From Stomoxys calcitrans (lineage: Eukaryota > Arthropoda > Insecta > Diptera > Muscidae): a stretch of DNA of 64,000 bases. This document shows positions 11,843 through 24,068 of this stretch, one piece after another (the first letter of the stretch is position 1; each line of letters starts with the position of its first letter). A program made the position numbers and the translations under genes. The notes below the pieces were generated by a model. The model had not been told where the DNA came from, made no database searches, and saw nothing but the letters and a program-made list of their open reading frames with translations. Where the stretch lies: contig NC_081553.1 in assembly GCF_963082655.1 (NCBI RefSeq), positions 225,031,570-225,095,569 of the forward strand, read 5' to 3'.

Positions 11843-12125
11843 TCGTTAAAAGTTCGGCCGGACCGAAATCGGGCAATAAAGAGAATGAGTAGAAAATCGG
11901 GTAACAAATACGCCATATATGGATGAAAGACTTTTAATCGGGAGATCGATCTACAAGGGGATTATATCCGAATACTCGTATGTGGCCTTAATATGCCAAA
12001 AATCATCTATTGGCAGATCAGTCTAAATGTTGGCTATATCAGCACATATTCCCATTTTCGAACTTAACATGCCTATGGACGAAAAAAACAGTCTGTGCAA
12101 AGATTCTGCTTAATGTCTTCATTTG
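11843..12125 (-). mobile_element. Mini-me/Helentron-like 3' fragment
   Basis: Begins with GTTCGGCCGGACCGAAATC, a degenerate copy of the 3' palindrome in reverse orientation. It continues with decayed units (ATATGGATGAAAGAC, GGGAGATCGATCTAC) and the CATGCCTATGGACGAAAAAA segment found in other copies. It abuts the plus-oriented element that starts at 12126, giving a second head-to-head arrangement. Confidence 0.7.
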
Positions 12126-13611
12126 TATACCCACCACCGTAGGATAGTGGGTATATTCAATTAGTCATTCCCTTTGCAATACATCGAAATATCAATTTCC
12201 GACCCTATAAAGTATATATTGGGTTGCCCAAAAAGTAATTGCGGATTTTTTAAAAGAAAGTAAACGCATTTTTAATAAAACTTAGAATGAACTTTAATCA
12301 AATATACTTTTTTTACACTTTTTTTCTAAAGCAAGTTAAAAATAACAGCAGAAGAAAGAAAGCAATTACAGAGTAACAAGCCGTTGAAAAAATTTGTCCA
12401 CGCCGACTATATGAAAAATCCGCAATTATTTTTTGGGCAACCCAATATATTTCGGATCGTCGTACAATTCTAAGACGATTTAATGATGTCCGATGTTGTA
12501 ATCACTCTACAACCTTCAAAAATTTAAATATTGAGCTGAATTCTTGAACGGGTCAAATCGGACCATATTTAGATATAGCTGCCATATAGACCGATTTGCC
12601 GATAAAGGGTCTAATTAATTTTATCTGATTTCGCTGAAATTTGAAACAGTGACAACTCAACCTAATATGGTTCAGATCGGACTGTATTTAGATAAAGCTG
12701 CCATATAGACCGATCTCCCGATAAAGGGTCCGAAGATCATAAAAGCCTTATTTATTACCCGATTTCGCTGAAATTTGGAATAGGACGCTGTTTTAATTCT
12801 TCCAACATCGGACCCAAATATGGTACGGATCGGACTATATTTAGATATAGCTGCCATATAGACCGATCTCCCGATAAAAGGTCTAAAGTCCATAAAAGTT
12901 TTATTTTTAAACCGATTTCGCTAAAATTTTAAACATTGAGTTATTTTTAGCCTCCTGACACCCGACCTTAATATGGTTCTGATCGGACTATATTTAGATA
13001 TAGCTGCCATATAGACCGATCTACCGATATGGGGTCTGAAGTCCTCAAAAGCTTTATTTATTACCCGATTTCGCTGAAATTTGGAATAGTGAGTTATTTT
13101 AAGCCTCCCGACATCTGACCTTAATATGGTTCAGATCGGACTATATTAAGATATAGCTGTCATATAGACCGATCTTCCGATAAAGGGTCTGAAGCCAGTA
13201 AAAGCTTTACGAATTACCCGATTTCGCTCAAATTTTACACAGTGCGTAGTTTTAAGCCTCCCGACATCTGACCTAAATATGGTTCAGATCGGACTATATT
13301 TAGATATAGCTGCCATATATACCGATCTGCCGATAAGGGGACTGAAGCCCATAAAAGCTTTATTCATTACCCGATTTTGTTGAAATTTGAAACAGTGAGT
13401 TGTTCTAACATCCGACCTTAATATGGTTCAGATCGGTGTAAGTTTGGATATAGCTGCCAAAAAGACCAATATTTTGTTCTACAAAATTGACTAGTGACTA
13501 ACAACACTTCGTGCCGAATTTGGGTGCTTAAGTTATCCAATTTTCACCGGATTGTGATAACAGGGGTGGTGGGTATCCAAGTTCGGCCCGGCCAAACTTA
13601 ATGCCTTTCTA
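12126..13611 (+). mobile_element. Helentron/mini-me-like element split by a MITE
   Basis: The 5' end is TATACCCACCACCGTAGG, then ATTTCCGACCCTATAAAG. A mariner MITE (12229-12445) has inserted into the TATATA run, and the element resumes with TTTCGGATCGTCGTAC. About seven units of roughly 150-160 bp follow (CCATATAGACCGATCTCCCG, CATAAAAGCTTTATT, TTCGCTGAAATTTGG). The 3' end has GGTGGTGGGTATCC, the palindrome GTTCGGCCCGGCCAAACTT and AATGCCTTTC, where another MITE (13612) truncates it. Confidence 0.82.
12229..12445 (-). mobile_element. mariner-derived MITE nested in mini-me element
   Basis: Both inverted repeats are present and it is flanked by TA. The site is the TATATA run of the host element's core, so this insertion is younger than the host element. 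Confidence 0.95.
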
Positions 13612-13848
13612 TTGAGTTGCCCAAAAAGTAATTGCGGATTTTTTAAAAGAAAGTAAATGCATTTTTAATAAAACTTTGAATGAACTTTAATCAAATATAC
13701 CTTTTTTACACTTTTTTTCTAAAGCAAGCTAAAAGTAACAGCTGATAACTGACAGAAGAAAGAATGCAATTACAGAGTCACAGGCTGTGAAAAAATTTGT
13801 CAACGGCGACTATATGAAAAATCCGCAATTACTTTTTGGGCAAGCCAA
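13612..13848 (-). mobile_element. mariner-derived MITE at mini-me 3' end
   Basis: A full 237-bp copy with slightly mutated ends (TTGAGTTGCCC and GGGCAAGCCAA), flanked by TA. It has replaced or displaced the ACTTG terminus of the mini-me element on its left. Confidence 0.94.
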
Positions 13849-14035
13849 TATTACTCGATTTGGCTGAAATTTTGAAGTTGGTGTTTTTATATGACTTCTA
13901 ATAGCCATGACAAGGACATTCCATATCGGTCAATAACTTGATATAGCTCACACACATTTCAAAAAGTCATCCAAGGAATGTGACAAATGCGATCCATGGT
14001 GGAGGGTAATTAAGAATCGGCCTGGCCAAAAATTA
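13849..14035 (+). mobile_element. Mini-me-like 3' fragment
   Basis: Shows TTACTCGATTTGGCTGAAAT, ACTTGATATAGCTC, ATGGTGGAGGGTAATT and a degenerate ATCGGCCTGGCC palindrome, followed by a T-rich tract. It is a different mini-me subtype from the one at 12126. Confidence 0.55.
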
Positions 14036-16499
14036 TCATGCCTTTATTGTTTTTTTTTTTTTAAATTGGAAAAACCTCTCGAGTTCTCAAAATGCAAAGC
14101 CGAAATCCCCCATTCGACATTAGATTGTTTTACTCTAAGGTCCCCTAAAAACTTGCAAAAAACTTTTTGCACCAAACAATCTTTGTAGTCTCCAAAGCAA
14201 AGTTACTAAAAAATGCCGATTTTGAAATCATCTTTGTCCGAAATGGGTATTTTGCTAATTTTTGTAAAAAATTAGGGCAATTTTTTTTTTTTTTTGCAAA
14301 ATTTTGTCTGCAAAATTGGGAAACCCTTACTAAGATATCTTTTATTCGTTTTTTCCTTAGAATTTTTTATATATAAGAAGATTAGTGAAAATTTGTTCAA
14401 TTTATAACTTTAATATCCCTTATTTTTGCATTTCAATATGATTTCAACAACTAAATTCAACAACTTTCAAACTTTTCTTTTGTTTGATTTCCTTTCGGCC
14501 AAAAAAAAATTAAATTTTTTTTTATTGATAACCTCAATAAGGGAGTTGCTGCACTGTTGGTGTTATCCTGTCACAGCGTGTGGTTTTTATTTTTTCAGAT
14601 TTTTTTTGTTCTTTGTTTTCAATGTCTGTATTTCGTTTTCCATTTTCGCACATATCAAGTTTTGGGTCGTAAGTCTTGAATTTCATATCGCTGCACAAAC
14701 AAAAACCAAAAAAAAACAATACCACACTTTCTTAGGGTTTGTGTCTTAAGTCTTTTGTTTCATTTCACACCACACCAAATGCAAATGGCTTGGTTTCTTT
14801 TTTATACCTGATTTAATCGATAAATAAAACTAAATCTCATATGACTGCAACAAACTTGTATGGGGAGATTTGCAAAAGCAACAACAACCACAACAACTAA
14901 AAATAACTACCACTACTACAACAACAACTAGAAACAGCAATCAAATCAAATCATGATAAACATTTCAATCTTGCCAGAGCATGATGTATGACCAGACAAG
15001 ATGAATGCAAGATGAAATACCATTGAATTATGATTTATGGCTTAAGGTTAGCATTTGTTGCATATGATTTATTTTTAGCTTAAAATCAAAACAACACCGA
15101 TAATCCCCCACCCAACCAGAAAAATGAAATATATTTTAATAAACTCAAGAGATCATATTCAAAAAAAAAAAAACAAAGAATGTGGTACAAAACAGTAGTC
15201 AACAGCCCACACACTCACACACACTGTGGTGCTCAAAATCAGCACAAATGAAAGATTATAAAACTCTTGTTGAAAGACAGCTCAGCTTAGCTGAGTATAA
15301 GAAACCAAAAAAAAACTTTCAAATAAATCGAAAGTGTTTTATTACCAACAACAACTTGTTTATTATCATTATGAGGTGGCTGGCGCTATTGTCTCCACCA
15401 CTGCTACTACCCACAATCATGTTGAGAACAAAATCCTCTATCTACCTCTATCCATACACCCTTGAAAGAACTTGGCTTCTAGATTCTCTAAGAAAGATTT
15501 TGTTCCGAATCATGTTAGCCTCAAATCAAAAGCACGTCATATACCCGCCCACTAAGGTAATTTTGCAATTAGCTAACGCCAGATGACGCCAGAGTGTTCC
15601 TGCGCCAAAGGGGCTTAGAGCAAGAGCAAAAGACAAAGATACCACCTACCCTCCCTCCCCTCCCCTCCTCTCGCATATAAGCACAAAACATTACAACACC
15701 AAATGAATATTGCAAACGGGCGCTAAATGAAATTGACACTTCATTTTCAACAAAGCCGCCACCACCACCAACATCAGCATCGTCACTATCTTCAAAAAGC
15801 CTCGCCACCAGAGAGTAAAGCATTTGAAACAACTACTGCCAATATTTGCCGCTGCGTTTAGAGTTTGCCTTGGCTGATTTTATGTTATCCCCCCCCCCCC
15901 CCCCCCCCTCTCCACCTTCACCCCCTTCTGTGTGTGCCAATATGCCATTCTTAAAGGCATAGACATGCAAACATTGTTGGTTTCTTGCCATTTTCTTGAA
16001 ACATTTTTTTCTTCATTTTGTGTTTTTTTGCTGCACAAATATGCAGACAACCGTCACCAACAACAACCCACATATGTCAGGTTAAGAGTTGAAATCAAGT
16101 AAACGCTGCCATAGTTGTTATTGTTGCACTTTTGTCGTTGTTTCTTTTTTGTTCTCGCATTATTGTTGTTGTTGCTGTTATTGTTGTCGAGTGTTTCTTG
16201 TTTCCCAAACAGTAGCCGTTCTGAAACGTTCCTTCATTTTCTTCCATGTGTTTGCCATGGAAGTGAGCTTGTGTTCGTCTGTCTGTTTAGCTTGCTGGCT
16301 GGCTGGCTGGTTGACTGTCTGTCATTCTATTTGTGAATGCAACATTTATTTGCCATCCTACCAACACCAAGAAAAGAAGCACGCAACACATACGAGAAAG
16401 AAATATTTGTAAAATCTTTCACGGACCATAGAGGCAGTTTGAAGGGCTGGTCAAAGAAGAACCTACTTAAAAATAATGTCAAATGCTTAAATTGCAGGG
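14036..16499. other. AT-rich DNA with simple repeats, no gene seen
   Basis: Contains poly-T and poly-A tracts, CAA/ACAACA runs near 14880-14935, a 20-bp poly-C run at 15889-15908, and TTGTTGTTG runs near 16120-16185. A plus-strand frame at 15182-15586 (134 codons) shows no domain or codon signature I can support. One copy of the dispersed 20-bp motif lies at 14741-14760. Confidence 0.55.
14741..14760 (+). repeat. Dispersed 20-bp motif
   Basis: Exact GTGTCTTAAGTCTTTTGTTT, preceded by TTT as in most copies. Confidence 0.9.
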
Positions 16500-16752
16500 A
16501 GGTCATCGAAGTGAAGAGGCTAACATGTCCGCCTATGACGCTGAATGCCTGGGTTCAAATACTAGCGGCAACATGGGAAAAAATTGTCAGCGGTGGGCAT
16601 TCCCTCCTAATGCTGGCGATATTTGAGACTGCAAAAGAGGTTCAGACTCAGAATATGAAGAGGAGGCCCCTTATCAACGATGTTAAACTTGAATCGGACA
16701 GCACTCATTGGTATGTGAGAAGTTTGTTCATGGGCAAAATTTGCATTTGAAT
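16500..16752 (+). mobile_element. tRNA-derived SINE, internally deleted
   Basis: The head GGTCATCGAAGTGAAGAGGC is a decayed A-box region. The B box GGGTTCAAATACTAGCGG is degenerate. The GGTACTATGCCATG to GTCGCAC middle segment is missing, and the tail GGGCAAAATTTGCATTTG is intact. A 137-codon frame across it (16337-16750) is a chance frame through the SINE. Confidence 0.8.
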
Positions 16753-16821
16753 GGAATATTTAAAATCGAATATGGGACTCTAAGGGGTCTAGAGATGGTA
16801 CACCATTAAAGGTTGTAATTA

Positions 16822-17046
16822 TAGGGTTGCCCAAAAAGTAATTGCGGATTTTTCATATAGTCGGCATTGACAAATTTTCTTCTGTCAGTTATCAGCTGTT
16901 TCTTCTGTCAGTTATCAGCTGTTACTTTTAGCTTGCTTTAGAAAAAAGTGTAAAAAAGTATATTTGATTAAAGTTCATTCTAAGTTTGATTAAAAATGCA
17001 TTTACTTTCTTTTAAAAAATCCGCAATTACTTTTTGGGCAACCCAA
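16822..17046 (+). mobile_element. mariner-derived MITE with internal duplication
   Basis: Typical ends and TA flanks. The segment TCTTCTGTCAGTTATCAGCT occurs twice back to back (about 16879-16900 and 16901-16922), and the neighbouring TTCACAGCTTGTGACTCTG segment is lost. Confidence 0.92.
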
Positions 17047-18257
17047 TAGGTGCGGGCAAACTACAAAATATCAAAATAATTGCCATAGTCAAAATCCCAA
17101 AAGAAAACTCTGTCACCCTCAAAACCTTGAAGTTATCTTCACACAACGGCAATTAAGGCCCTCTTTAAGCAAAATCCTTGCCCCATATTTTCAAAGTACT
17201 TCCATACAAGACTCAACTATTTGCATTGCTGTTCTTTCTGCATTAAATCATAAAGATCTGCTTAAAAGAACAGTTGAAGCTAAGCAAAAATGCTTGAAAA
17301 ATCTTAGTCTAACACTTTATTATACTTTTGCAATTATAATATTTAAAGTGGTTTTGGGCGGTCTTATGTATTTACATATTTGCTGATGTTTTTTTTTTCT
17401 TTCTTCACATCTTAAAAACTATGGTTTTTGTAGAGTGTGGCGCCAAGATGTGAATGACGTTAACAAAAATTCATATAATTAGAAACTTTTTAACATTAAA
17501 GGCAACTCGTTGCAAAATACAGCAAAACGACAATGTTGTCTGTGCTTAAGATAATTGGCCATGTCGACGCTGTGGCCGCTATGGCCGCTGTAGTCGTCAG
17601 AGTCGCCACCACCACAAGACCTTGGAAATATGGTTTTGCACAAATTTAGATTTATGGATTACTTATCCACAATCGCGTGTAATTACAAAAGGTCATAAAT
17701 AGTTGAGAGCTAATAAGTAGAGTGGGAAAATGTTTGAAAATAAATCATTATTTGTATTAATAGAGAGAGAGAGGGAGAGACGGCATATATAAATAGAATA
17801 CAGCATATTTGTAACAGGCGATAAAATGGGGCACATGCACTCATAGAAAAAAGTCTGCTAAAAATAGCAAACACTGTCTGCTGATTATTAGTAGAACAAC
17901 AGGCTTAATGCTGAAAAGTCAGGCTTAAAAAGAAAAGAAAATTAAGAAAAAAGGGTTGCGATCACACAGCCTCTCCGCACACAAAAGGATAAAATCTCCG
18001 ATCATTAAGCTCGTCTCGAAAGAAAAACAAACAGAAATTGTAAAATTTAATGATCTTCGCCTTAACAGACAAAAAACTTGAAAAAAGAAATAATTCGGGA
18101 AAGCCCGGCTGGGATTCGAACCTTAGCACACATAGCAGCGGATATATGGATAAAGGCAATATATCAAAAAACCCAAAATAAATGAGTTTCCTCGCAGAAG
18201 CGAAAAATTAGGCGGACCATACTTTGTCATGCATTGTAAACATACATAGGTAAACAA
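17047..18257. other. Non-coding DNA
   Basis: AT-rich, with a GA microsatellite at 17762-17780 and a GTGGCCGCTATGGCCGCTGTAG patch near 17570. At 18100-18165 the minus strand reads GCTAAGGTTCGAATCCCAGC, a B-box/T-arm-like tRNA fragment without a complete cloverleaf. No gene is visible. Confidence 0.5.
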
Positions 18258-19948
18258 ACAAGTAAAAAGGCGTTAAGTTCGGCCGGGCCGAACATTGGAT
18301 ATTGGATAAGAACCACCTCGTGTATATATGTAAACCACCTTTCGTCAAAACCCGGTGAAAAATGCATACCTTATGCCCCATACCAGCTATATCGAAATAT
18401 ATTCCAATTTGGAACAAATACTAATTAGTATCAGTCATTGTTCAATTTTGTAGAAAAAAATATTTGAGTAGCCATATCCAAATATGGACCGATCTGAACT
18501 GTCGTTTATAGTTCAGTTCACGGATGCCGAAAAGCCTAACATAAGTCACTGTGTCAAATTAAATCGGATTGTGAATACGCCTTTTATGGGGCAAGACTTT
18601 AAATCGAGATATCGGTCTATATGCAAATCTGAACCGATCTGCGCCAAATTTAAGGGTGCTGTCGAAGGACCTTACACAACCCACTTTCCACAATTTCGGC
18701 GAAATCAGACAATAAATGCGCGTTTAATGGGTCCAAGACCTTAAATCGAGAGATCGGTCCATATGGCAGCTATATCCAAATCTGAACCGATCTGAGTCAA
18801 AATGCAAAAAGATGTCAAGAAGATTCACACAACTCACTATCCCAAATTTCAGCAAAATCGGACAATAAATGAGCATTTTATGGGCCCAAGACTTTAAATC
18901 GAGGGATCCGTCTATATGGCAGCTATATCCAAATCCGAACCGATCTGAATCAAATTACAAAAAGATGTCAAGAAGATTCACACAACTCACTGTCACAAAT
19001 TTTGGCAAAATCGGACAATAAATGGGCATTTTATGGGCCCAAGATTAAATCGAGGGATCCGTCTATATGGCAGCTATATCCAAATCTGTACCGATCTGAG
19101 TCAAATTGCAAAAAGATGTCAAGGAGATTCACACAACTCACTGTCCCAAATTTTGGCAAAATTGGACAATAAATGGGCATTTTATGGGCCAAAGACCTTA
19201 AATCGAGAGATCGGTCTATATGGCAGCTATATCTAAATCTGAGCCGATCTGAGTCAAATTGCAAAAGAATATCAAGGAGACTGACACAACTCACTGTCAC
19301 AAATTTTGGCAAAATCGGACAATAAATGGGCATTTTATGGGCCTAAGACCTTAAATCGAGAGATCGGTCTATATGGCAACTATATCCAAATCTGGACCGA
19401 TCTGGGCCAAATCGAAGAAAATTGTCGAAGGGCCTAACACAATTCTCTGTACCAAATTTTGACAAAATCGGATAATATATGTGTCTTTTATGGGCCTAAG
19501 ACCCTAAATCGGCGGATCGCTCTATATGGCAGCTATATCCAAATCTGGACCGATCTGGATCAAATTGAAGAAGGACGCCGAAGGGCCTAACACAACTCAC
19601 TGTTCCAATTTTCAGCAAAATCGGATAATATATGTGGCTTTTATGGGCCTAAGACCCTAAATTGGCTGATCGGTCTATATGGGGGCTATATCAAGATATA
19701 GTCCGATACAGCCCATCTTCGAACTTTACCTGCTTATGGACAAAAAAAAGAATCTGCGCAAAGTTTCAGCTCAATATCTCTCTTCTTAAAGACTGTAGCG
19801 TGATTTCAACAGAGAGATGGACGGACATGGTTATATCTTGTTAGATTTTGACGCTGATCAAGAATATATATTCCTTATAGGGTCGGAAATGGATATATCG
19901 AGGTGTTGCAAACGGAATGATAAAATGGTCGGTATAAAAAGTCCGCTT
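18258..19948 (-). mobile_element. Mini-me/Helentron-like element, left half of a head-to-head pair
   Basis: Read on the minus strand it starts at 19948 with TTATACCGACCATTTTATCA, then the core TTTCCGACCCTATAAGG, a TATATATTCTTGATCAGCG run and CATGTCCGTCC. About seven units of 151-154 bp follow, spaced by GGCAGCTATATCC at 18764, 18918 and 19069. It ends at the palindrome GTTCGGCCGGGCCGAAC and ACTTGT at 18258. No transposase is present. Short frames at 18484, 19031 and elsewhere are repeat translations. Confidence 0.84.
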
Positions 19949-20027
19949 GCGGTATACAAAATCTCGAATGGGGCCTGCCAAATTTCAAAAAAGTATCTCT
20001 ACCCGTTCTCATACGCCATATTTTTAT

Positions 20028-21339
20028 ACCCACCACCGTAGGATAGAAGCTACATTACCTTAGCTATTCCGTTTGCTACACATCGAAACATCAATTTCCG
20101 ACCCTACAAAGTATATATTTCGGATCGTTGTCAAATTCTAAGACGATTTAACGATGTCCGTGTGTCTGTCCGTCCGTCTGTTGTAATCACTCTAGAGCCC
20201 TCAAATATTGAGATATTGAGCTGAAATTTGGCACAGTTACGTCTTTTTGATGCACGCTGGTTAAGTTCTAGAACGGGCCAAATCAGACCATATTCGGATA
20301 TAGCTGCTATATAGATCGATTTTCCAATAAAGAGCCTAATGCCCACAAAAACTTTATTTGTCATCCGTTTTTGCTTAAATTAAAAACAATGAGTAGTTTA
20401 AGGCTTCCCGACAATTAACCTAAATATGGTTCAGATGGGACTATATTTAGATATAGCTACCATATAGACCGATCTCCCGATAAATATTCTGAAGCCCATA
20501 AAAGCTTTATTAATTACCCGATTCCGCTGAAATTTGCAATAGAGAGTTATTTTAAGCCTCCCGACATCTGACCTAAATATGGATTAGATCGGTCCATATT
20601 TATATATAGCTGTCATATAGACCGATCGTCCGATAAAGGGTCTGAAGCCCATAAAAGCTTTATTTTTTAACCGATTTCGCTGAAATTTATAACAATGGGT
20701 TATTTTAAGCCTCCCGACATCTGATTCAAATATGGTTCAGATCGGACTATATTTAGATATAGCTGCCATATAGACCGATCCCCCTATAAGGGGTCAGAAG
20801 ACCATAAAAGCATTATTTATTTCCCTATTCCGCTGAAATTTCGAACAATGAGTTACTTTAAGCCTCCCGACATCCGACCATAATATGGATTAGATCGGAC
20901 TATATTTAGATATAGCTGCCATATAGACCGACCTCCCGATAAGGGGTCTGAAGTCCATAAAAGCTTTATTTTTTAAGTCCATAAAAGCTTTATTTTCGCT
21001 GAAATTTGCAACAGTGGGTTATTTTAAGCTTCTCGACATCTGATCCAAATATGGTTCAGATCGGTCCATATTTACTAATAGCTGTCATATAGACCAATCC
21101 CCCTATAAGGGGTCTGAAGCCCATAAAAGCTTTAATTTTTATCAGATTTTGTTGAAATTTAAAATACAAAATTCAACAGTGACTTATATTTATTAGACCA
21201 CTCAATGACCGTACCGAATTTGGGTGCATAAATTATCCAATTTTTCACCAGATTGTGGCGAAAGGGGGTTTACATATACACCCGAGGTGGTGGGTATCCA
21301 AAGTTCGGCCCGGCCGAACTTAATGTCTTTTTTACTTGT
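20028..21339 (+). mobile_element. Mini-me/Helentron-like element, right half of a head-to-head pair
   Basis: The 5' end is TTTATACCCACCACCGTAGG, then ATTTCCGACCCTACAAAGTA and GTGTCTGTCCGTCCGTCTG. About seven units (CCATATAGACCGATCTCCCG, CATAAAAGCTTTATT, CGCTGAAATTTG) follow. The 3' end at 21296-21339 has the palindrome GTTCGGCCCGGCCGAAC and TTTTTTACTTGT. With the element on its left, the outermost 37 bp form inverted repeats, so the pair could be mistaken for one TIR transposon. Confidence 0.84.
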
Positions 21340-22382
21340 TTACTAGAGTTTTTCGATTTTCTCCCACTGACCGTTGTCCGAATTGCTAACAGAGGCCTAT
21401 AATGTAAAACATATCAAATCAGAGATTTATTCAGAGCACTCTATTTTGTTAAGGGATTTAAATATTAACCACTTTCAAATCATTCAAATTCTTATACATT
21501 TTTATTATCTGGCAATTTAATTAGTGCATGTTCTTTTTATTTGCTACCAAAAGCCCTTTACAAAAGTGTCCATAATCTAATCGCTTAACACTTGAGACGA
21601 AAATTAAAGTATCAACTCTTGAAACTACAGATTTTTGTTACCAATACCATGCAAACAAGAACAAGAAAGACCAATATAAACTTGTAGTAGCATTTGTATA
21701 ATTATTAAAGCATTAATATGCTAATGTTCACCACATAAAATCCTTCATTAATGATCTCTAAACATGCTCTCTAACCTTTCATTTATCTTCATCATAGTCA
21801 TATCACATTATGTTTTATAGTCTAAAAAATGTTTCTTTGAAAGCCAATTCCAGCCATAGACTTATCATAGATAGTGATCTTTAGTCTAGAGAGATACCCA
21901 ACACCAACACCAACACTACCACCTCATCCACTTAGTTAAATGAATAAACTCTAATAGCCTATTGCCGTAGACACTTTGTTTTGCAGAAGCGGGGGCCGGG
22001 GGGTGGGGGGGTTTAATTTTTTTATGATCCTGATATTATCATTATAGACTACAATCGATTAATTGTTAAAATTTTATGAGTTGTCTGAGTATTATTGACC
22101 TTTTGAATTATTAGCTTAGCCTTTAATATGGCTGCGGCTTAAAGTTTTGTTGTATGAGATCGTAAAATCATTTTTTTGGAATCTTTTATATGTGCACTAT
22201 ATGTGAAGTTGTAGTACCGTTGGTTGAAAGAATGAAAAGTTTAAAATAAAACTCCGAGGGCATGTCAGAGTTAAATCTTTGTGGGAATGATGAACTACTT
22301 TGGGCCAACATAGCAAAAACAAGCAGCTCTTCTTAAAATTCTATTGAAAAATGGGCGCCCTCTAGTGGGAAAATATGTTTTG
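21340..22382. other. Non-coding AT-rich DNA
   Basis: No gene is visible. A G-rich run GGGGGCCGGGGGGTGGGGGG lies near 21990-22010 and could form a G-quadruplex. The rest is unique AT-rich sequence. Confidence 0.5.
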
Positions 22383-22464
22383 CCAAGTTCGGCCAAGCCG
22401 AATGTTTCTATACTCTCCACCAGGGGTCGCATTTGTAAAGTTCCTTGCATGACTTATTCAAATA

Positions 22465-22701
22465 TTGGGTTGCCCAAAAAATAATTGCGGATTTTTCATA
22501 TAGTCGGCGTTGACAAATTTTTTCACAGCTTGTGACTCTGTAATTGCATTCTTTCTTCTGTCAGTTATCAGCTGTTAGTTTAAGCTTGCTTTAGAAAAAA
22601 AGGGTAAAAAAAGTATATTTGATTAAAGTTCATTCTAAGTTTTATTAAAAATTCATTTACTTTCTTTTAAAAAATCCGCAATTACTTTTTGGGCAACCCA
22701 A
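22465..22701 (+). mobile_element. mariner-derived MITE
   Basis: A full 237-bp copy with both inverted repeats and TA flanks. Confidence 0.95.
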
Positions 22702-23127
22702 TATATAAGAACTATATCAAGTTATTGACCAATATGAACCGTACTTGTCATGCCTGTTGAAAGTCATAGAAAAATACCTCTCCCAAAATATCAGGCAAAT
22801 CGACTCATAATGGCGCCCTCTAGAGGCTCACAAAGTCAAATTGGGAGATCAGTTGATAGAGCAGCCATATCCGGTTATAAACTGATTTAGACCTTACTTT
22901 GCACAGCTGTTGAAAGTCATACTGAAACGCCTTTCCCAAAACTTCAGGCAAGTTGGACTAGAATTATGCCCTCTAGCGGCTCAAGAAGTCAAATCGGGTT
23001 ATCGATTTATATGGCAGCTATATTAGGTTATAGACTGATTAAGACCATGCTTGGCACATTTGTTGGAAGTCATACGCAAATGATATGTGCAAAATTTCTG
23101 CCAAATCGGATAAAAATTGCGCATGTA

Positions 23128-23365
23128 TTGCGTTGCCCAAAAAGTAATTGCGGATTTTTCATATAGTCGGCGTTGACAAATTTTTTCACAGCTTATGACT
23201 CTGTAATTGCATTCTTTCTTCTGTCAGTTATCGGCTGTTACTTTTAGCTTGCTTTAGAAAAAAATTGTAAAAAAAAGTATATTTGATTAAAGTTCATTCT
23301 AAGTTTTATTAAAAATGCATTTACTTTCTTTTAAAAAATCCGCAATTACTTTTTGGGCAACCCAA
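23128..23365 (+). mobile_element. mariner-derived MITE
   Basis: A full-length copy. The 5' end is mutated to TTGCGTTGCCC, and both sides are flanked by TA. Confidence 0.95.
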
Positions 23366-23784
23366 TATTATTGTAAATATATAATACAATCCCAACCGAC
23401 CAACACTAATAGGAAGTATTTTTCGGGGTTACTGTTTAGTATAAGGAACTCACAACAAGCCGATTACTGGCTTAGGTGTATGTCCACATACACCTATGGC
23501 ATGGGAGGTATTATTATCCGCACCCTCTTTTCAACCTAACCTAATAGGAAGTATTTGTACACAATTTCAAAGGCCTAGTTTTACTCCTTCGAAAGTTAGC
23601 GTTCATTCGGACGGACCGACATGGCTAGATTGACTTAAAATGTCACAACGATCAAGAATTCGTATATATTAGGTCTTAGGTCTTGACCTGTATTTCAAGG
23701 TTTTACAAACGGAATGACGGAATGGTGTACCCACATCCTATGGTGGAGGGTATAAAAAAAGGATCTCAAAATCTCTGCAAATTT

Positions 23785-23852
23785 TTGCTCCAGGATACGA
23801 ACCCAGGCCTTTAGGATCATATTACCTATGCTCCACCATGGCCTGTAATGTT
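23785..23852 (-). mobile_element. tRNA-like SINE head fragment
   Basis: The minus strand reads GGCCATGGTGGAGCATAGG, then GCCTGGGTTCGTATCCTGGA, that is, A-box- and B-box-like sequences in SINE order. It aligns with the heads of the main SINE family but has no body or tail. Confidence 0.6.
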
Positions 23853-24068
23853 AAGGTGCTGTATATAATAACCTTTCATTTGATTGTCAAAATAGTCTTG
23901 TACCTCCCTCCCCCCCTCCTATTTTACACTCTACCCCATTGTGAGTTCCAACTTCACAGTTAATCCAACGAATGCTGTCACTTATTATGATTTAAAACTT
24001 ATTTCTAATCCCTTGTTGAATGAAACCATTCGCTTTGCATTCATTAAATCAATTTGCCCAAAAAGTTT

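Larger units (their letters stand above)
22383..23752 (-). mobile_element. Mini-me-like element, second subfamily, holding two MITEs
   Basis: On the minus strand it starts near 23752 with TATACCCTCCACCATAGG, followed by a TTCTTGATCGTTGTGACATT core and CATGTCGGTCCGTCC. Units of this subfamily carry GCCCTCTAGAGGCTC and TATATGGCAGCTATATTAGG. It ends at GTTCGGCCAAGCCGAATG (22388). MITEs at 22465-22701 and 23128-23365 interrupt it. Confidence 0.75.

Noticed and set aside
11137..11916. 259-codon minus-strand frame
   Set aside because: It is antisense to a decayed LINE C-terminus whose family motifs read on the plus strand, and its tail is the translated 13-bp minisatellite.
18100..18165. tRNA-like GGTTCGAATCCC on minus strand
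   Set aside because: Only a T-arm-like segment is present. No cloverleaf and no SINE body could be followed.
18258..21339. Single 3.1-kb TIR transposon
   Set aside because: Internal 5' ends (TATACCC, mini-me core) occur twice back to back in opposite orientation, so two elements explain it better.
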